Shown one piece after another: positions 61,149-64,000 of a stretch of DNA of 64,000 bases; within the stretch, counting starts at the first letter, position 1; each line of letters starts with the position of its first letter. The position numbers and the translations under genes were made by a program. Under the pieces are notes generated by a model. It made no database searches, was not told the origin of the DNA, and was given only the letters and a program-made list of their open reading frames with translations. The stretch comes from Crenobacter caeni (GTDB lineage: Bacteria; Pseudomonadota; Gammaproteobacteria; Burkholderiales; Chromobacteriaceae): positions 51,917 to 115,916 of the forward strand of contig NZ_JAAGAA010000014.1 of the NCBI RefSeq assembly GCF_010435965.1, in the 5' to 3' direction.

Positions 61149-62357
61149 ATGAGCAGCTCTCTTTTTGCCGGCGTCGCGCTGGCCCCGCGCGACCCCATCC
61201 TCGGCCTGAACGAGGCGTTCAACGCCGACACGCGTCCGACCAAGGTCAACCTCGGCGTCGGCGTCTACTTCGACGAGAACGGCAAGCTGCCGCTCCTGGC
61301 CGCCGTCAAGGAAGCCGAAAAGGCGCGCCTCGCGGCGCAGCCGCCGCGCGGCTACCAGCCGATCGAGGGCAACGGCGCGTATAACCAGGCCGTGCAGAAG
61401 CTCTTGTTCGGCGCCGACAGCGAACTCTTGGCCGCCGGCCGCGTGGTGACCGCACAGGCGCTGGGCGGCACCGGCGCGCTGAAGATCGGCGCGGACTTCC
61501 TCAAGGGCCTGAACGCCGACGCCAAGGTCTATATCAGCGACCCGTCGTGGGAAAACCACCGCGCGCTGTTTGAGGCCGCCGGCTTCACCGTCGAGAACTA
61601 CCCGTACTACGACTCCGCCACCCGCGGCGTCGACTTCGCCGCGATGAAGGCCTGCCTCGCCGGCCTGTCTGCCGGGTCGGTCATCGTGCTGCACGCGTGC
61701 TGCCACAACCCGACCGGCGCCGACCTGACCGACGCCCAGTGGGGCGAAGTGGTCGAAGTGTGCCGCGAGCGCGCGCTGGTGCCTTTCCTCGACATGGCCT
61801 ACCAGGGCTTCGCCGAGGGCATCAGCGAAGACGCGGTCGCGGTGCGCCTCTTCTCGGCGTCCGGCCTGCAGTTCTTCGTGTCGAGCTCGTTCTCCAAGAG
61901 CTTCTCGATGTACGGCGAGCGCGTTGGCGCCTTGTCCATCGTCACCGCCGACCGCGACGAGTCCGCCCGCGTGCTCTCGCAGGTCAAGCGCGTGATCCGC
62001 ACCAACTACTCGAACCCGCCGATCCACGGCGCGGCGGTGGTCGGCGCGGTGCTCGCCAGCAGCGAGCTGCGTGCAATGTGGGAAGAGGAGCTCTCCGGCA
62101 TGCGCCTGCGCATCCGCGCGATGCGCGAGGGCCTGGTTGGCGCGCTCAAAGAAAAGGGCGTCGCGCAGGACTTCTCCTTCGTGACGGCCCAGCGCGGCAT
62201 GTTCTCGTACACCGGCCTGACCGCCGCCCAGGTCGACGTGCTGCGCGGCGAGTTCGGCATCTACGCGGTGTCGACCGGCCGCATTTGCCTGGCCGCACTG
62301 AACGAAGGCAACCTGGGCTACGTCGCCGACGCGATCGCGTCCGTCGTCAAGGCCTGA
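61149..62357 (+). CDS. Aspartate/aromatic aminotransferase
   Basis: This 402-aa PLP enzyme of the class I AspC/TyrB group has the PLP-lysine in SSSFSKSFSMYGERVG near residue 250 (family SxSKxFxLYxERxG). VNLGVGVYFDENGKLPLL near 35, HACCHNPTGADLT near 185 and YSNPPIHGA near 285 are standard. It transaminates aspartate or aromatic amino acids; which is preferred cannot be told. Confidence 0.94.
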   Translation: MSSSLFAGVALAPRDPILGLNEAFNADTRPTKVNLGVGVYFDENGKLPLLAAVKEAEKARLAAQPPRGYQPIEGNGAYNQAVQKLLFGADSELLAAGRVVTAQALGGTGALKIGADFLKGLNADAKVYISDPSWENHRALFEAAGFTVENYPYYDSATRGVDFAAMKACLAGLSAGSVIVLHACCHNPTGADLTDAQWGEVVEVCRERALVPFLDMAYQGFAEGISEDAVAVRLFSASGLQFFVSSSFSKSFSMYGERVGALSIVTADRDESARVLSQVKRVIRTNYSNPPIHGAAVVGAVLASSELRAMWEEELSGMRLRIRAMREGLVGALKEKGVAQDFSFVTAQRGMFSYTGLTAAQVDVLRGEFGIYAVSTGRICLAALNEGNLGYVADAIASVVKA

Positions 62358-62372
62358 TCCGCCTGCCCTGAC

Positions 62373-62405
62373 AACCGCCGGCCCAGCGCCGGCGGTTTTC
62401 TTTTT
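62373..62405 (+). terminator. Intrinsic terminator after the aminotransferase
   Basis: AACCGCCGG and CCGGCGGTT form a 9-bp stem over seven bases, followed by TTCTTTTT. It starts 15 bases past the stop. Confidence 0.88.
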
Positions 62406-62443
62406 GTGGTGCCGTTTACAATCGAAGCAGGGAGGAGGGCACG

Positions 62444-63736
62444 ATGCCGGCATGGAAGATGAGCGACGACGACCTCGAGCGGCGCGCGGCGCTTGGCCGG
62501 ATGAAGGCCTTCGCGCTGGCGCTGCTTTTCGCCGCCCTTGCGCTTGCGCTTGTCGCGCGCGCCAACGAGGGCGCACACCCGGCGTGGGGCTATGTGGCCG
62601 CGTTTGCCGAGGCGGCGACGGTCGGCGCGCTGGCCGACTGGTTTGCGGTGGTCGCCTTGTTCCGCCGCCCGTTCGGGCTGCCGATCTGGCACACGGCGAT
62701 CATCCCGCGCAGCAAGGCGCGCATCGCGCGCAATCTGGGCAGCTTCGTCGTCGAGCACTTCTTCACCGCCGAGGCGCTGACGCGGCGTCTGGCGGCGATC
62801 AACCCTGCCGCCCGTGCGGGCGAGCACCTGGCGGACGAGGCGAATGCCGCGCGCATCGCGCGCATGCTCTCAAGTACGCTCGGCGGTCTGCTCGCGTCGC
62901 CGAACGACGCGGCGCTGCGCGGCTGGTTCTCGCGCCGGCTGGGCGACGCGCTGCGTTCCGGACAGACGGTCGACGCGATTGCCGGCTTGGCCGTAGCTGC
63001 GCTGAACGGGGAGCGGCGCCAGGCGCTGACGACGTACGCGCTGGGCAAGGCCGCCGACAAGCTCGCCGACCCGGCCTTACGCGAGCAGCTGGTCGGGCGG
63101 CTGACCGAGGTGCTGCACCTGGAGGACGTCAAGGTGATGGGAATGTCGCTGGGCGGCACGCTGCGTCCCTTGGCGCGCTCGCTGGCCGAGCGGCTGATCG
63201 CGCGCTGCGCGGCCGAACTCTCGGCCGCCCATGCCGATGAACACCACCCGTGGCGGCAGCCCTGCGACGACGCGTTGCGGTACGCGATCGGCCGTCTGCA
63301 ATCGGACGCGGGCTACCGCGCGGCGCTGGCGCGGGGCTTGGCCGCGCTGGCCGGTGACGACGCATGGGCCGACGCGACGGGCCGCTTGTGGGACGCCTTG
63401 CGCGAGGCACTGCTCGAGGAGGTGCGTGGCGAGGTGGGCGAGCGCTGGCTTGCCGCCTTGCTGTGCGAACTTGGTGCGCGCCTGTCGGCGGATGCCCGCT
63501 TGCAGGGGCGGATCAACCGGCGCCTGATCGCGGTGCTGCCCGGCCTGATCGAACCCTACCGGCCGGCGATCGGCCGCTTCATCGCCGAGAAGCTCGACAG
63601 CTGGAGCGAGGAGGAGGTCAGCGAGCGCATCGAGCTTGCCATCGGCCGCGACCTGCAGTTCATCCGCGTCAACGGCACGCTGGTCGGCGGGCTGATCGGC
63701 CTGGTGCTGTACGGGGTCTCGCGGCTGCTCGCCTGA
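62444..63736 (+). CDS. DUF445 family membrane protein
   Basis: This 430-aa protein has helices near residues 22-42 and 48-70, a long soluble helical region and a final helix (LVGGLIGLVLYGVSRLL). AFAEAATVGALADWFAVVALFRRPFGLPIWHTAIIP is diagnostic for DUF445 (YjiN-like). Function is unknown. Confidence 0.92.
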   Translation: MPAWKMSDDDLERRAALGRMKAFALALLFAALALALVARANEGAHPAWGYVAAFAEAATVGALADWFAVVALFRRPFGLPIWHTAIIPRSKARIARNLGSFVVEHFFTAEALTRRLAAINPAARAGEHLADEANAARIARMLSSTLGGLLASPNDAALRGWFSRRLGDALRSGQTVDAIAGLAVAALNGERRQALTTYALGKAADKLADPALREQLVGRLTEVLHLEDVKVMGMSLGGTLRPLARSLAERLIARCAAELSAAHADEHHPWRQPCDDALRYAIGRLQSDAGYRAALARGLAALAGDDAWADATGRLWDALREALLEEVRGEVGERWLAALLCELGARLSADARLQGRINRRLIAVLPGLIEPYRPAIGRFIAEKLDSWSEEEVSERIELAIGRDLQFIRVNGTLVGGLIGLVLYGVSRLLA

Positions 63737-63871
63737 AACAAAAGGTGAGGTTCCCGTAGTAAGTTGATCAGGTTGTGCTCGGGTTTTGTGTCCGCTGCGC
63801 GGACGTGTTTGGGTGCCGCTTCCGCGCGGCGAACGGGCAAGGGGCTAATGTGATGGTCAGCCTGAACTCCA

Positions 63872-63902
63872 ACAGCCCAGCAGGCTACGCTTGCTGGGCT
63901 GT
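63872..63902 (+). other. Hairpin upstream of the IS110 transposase
   Basis: ACAGCCCAGCA and TGCTGGGCTGT form a perfect 11-bp stem over nine bases, 25 bases before the transposase ATG. Such a hairpin could stop incoming transcription or be part of the element's non-coding end. The 63737-63871 stretch before it holds no gene but a second small hairpin (GTCCGC-TGC-GCGGAC near 63789). The exact end of the element is not visible. Confidence 0.6.
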
Positions 63903-63927
63903 TTCCAATTCGGCGCGGAGGATCATC

Positions 63928-64000
63928 ATGGCAAACATCGCACTTTTCGGTCTGGATATCGGCAAGCAGACCTTCCACGTAGTCGGACATGACGCGCAGG
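63928..64000 (+). mobile_element. IS110-family transposase, N-terminal fragment at the window edge
   Basis: The frame starts MANIALFGLDIGKQTFHVVG, matching IS110/IS1111 DEDD transposases, whose first catalytic Asp is in the xxDIGK motif. Only about 24 codons are inside the window. GGAGGATC precedes the ATG. The rest of the element lies to the right. Confidence 0.8.

Noticed and set aside
1..64000. tRNA, rRNA, CRISPR arrays and riboswitches
   Set aside because: I saw no cloverleaf-like, rRNA or regularly spaced repeat sequence, and no known riboswitch core. A covariance-model scan would settle short RNAs.

Overview
This is a GC-rich betaproteobacterial chromosome segment, most likely from the Neisseriales (Chromobacteriaceae-like). 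That placement is inferred from codon use, gene families and the presence of polyhydroxyalkanoate and cbb3-oxidase genes; no rRNA is present to confirm it. I saw no tRNA, rRNA or CRISPR array. The window opens inside acpS and closes inside an IS110-type transposase.

Bases 1-1355 are core genes (acpS end, nagZ). Bases 1356 to about 6100 are an AT-richer accessory island. It holds a small integron: three cassettes read on the minus strand, each followed by a recognisable attC site, with the first 60 or so codons of an intI-type integrase reading away from them. The integrase is cut off by an IS30-family remnant. Next come a decayed second copy of the 3' end of a Bcr/CflA transporter gene and a CSS-EAL protein whose EAL residues are degenerate. 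The intact Bcr/CflA gene follows.

Bases 7855-20485 are mostly housekeeping and transport: a large PAS/GAF/GGDEF/EAL protein, a CstA-like permease, an LplT-like transporter, a NupC nucleoside transporter, ccoS and ccoI for cbb3 oxidase maturation, a quinone oxidoreductase, and formate-tetrahydrofolate ligase.

Bases 20690-40680 are a complete [NiFe]-hydrogenase locus read on the minus strand. Its order is hoxK-G-Z, an extra XRE regulator, hoxM-L-O-Q-R-T-V, hypA-B-F-C-D-E, hoxA-B-C-J, then hupE. This is nearly the gene order known for the Ralstonia eutropha membrane-bound hydrogenase, without hypX. The small subunit carries the two extra cysteines of oxygen-tolerant enzymes. HoxB/HoxC form the H2 sensor, HoxJ the kinase and HoxA the sigma-54 activator. 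Matching -24/-12 elements sit before hoxK, hoxM and hupE, which suggests one H2-responsive regulon.

Bases 42015-50085 look like a storage-lipid neighbourhood. They encode a PHA-system protein, a wax ester synthase/DGAT, a TetR regulator, a patatin, a phasin, a two-domain fatty acyl-CoA reductase of the Marinobacter type, and PhaB. Together they could reduce acyl-CoA to alcohol, esterify it, and package neutral lipid beside PHA.

The remainder (50233-63736) is core: rsgA, a pterin dehydratase, an M48 protease, orn, pgi, pncC, an SbmA-like ABC exporter, marC, acpH, a TPR-GGDEF protein, an S4-domain protein lacking the expected catalytic Asp, an aromatic/aspartate aminotransferase and a DUF445 membrane protein. 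An IS110-family element begins at the right edge.
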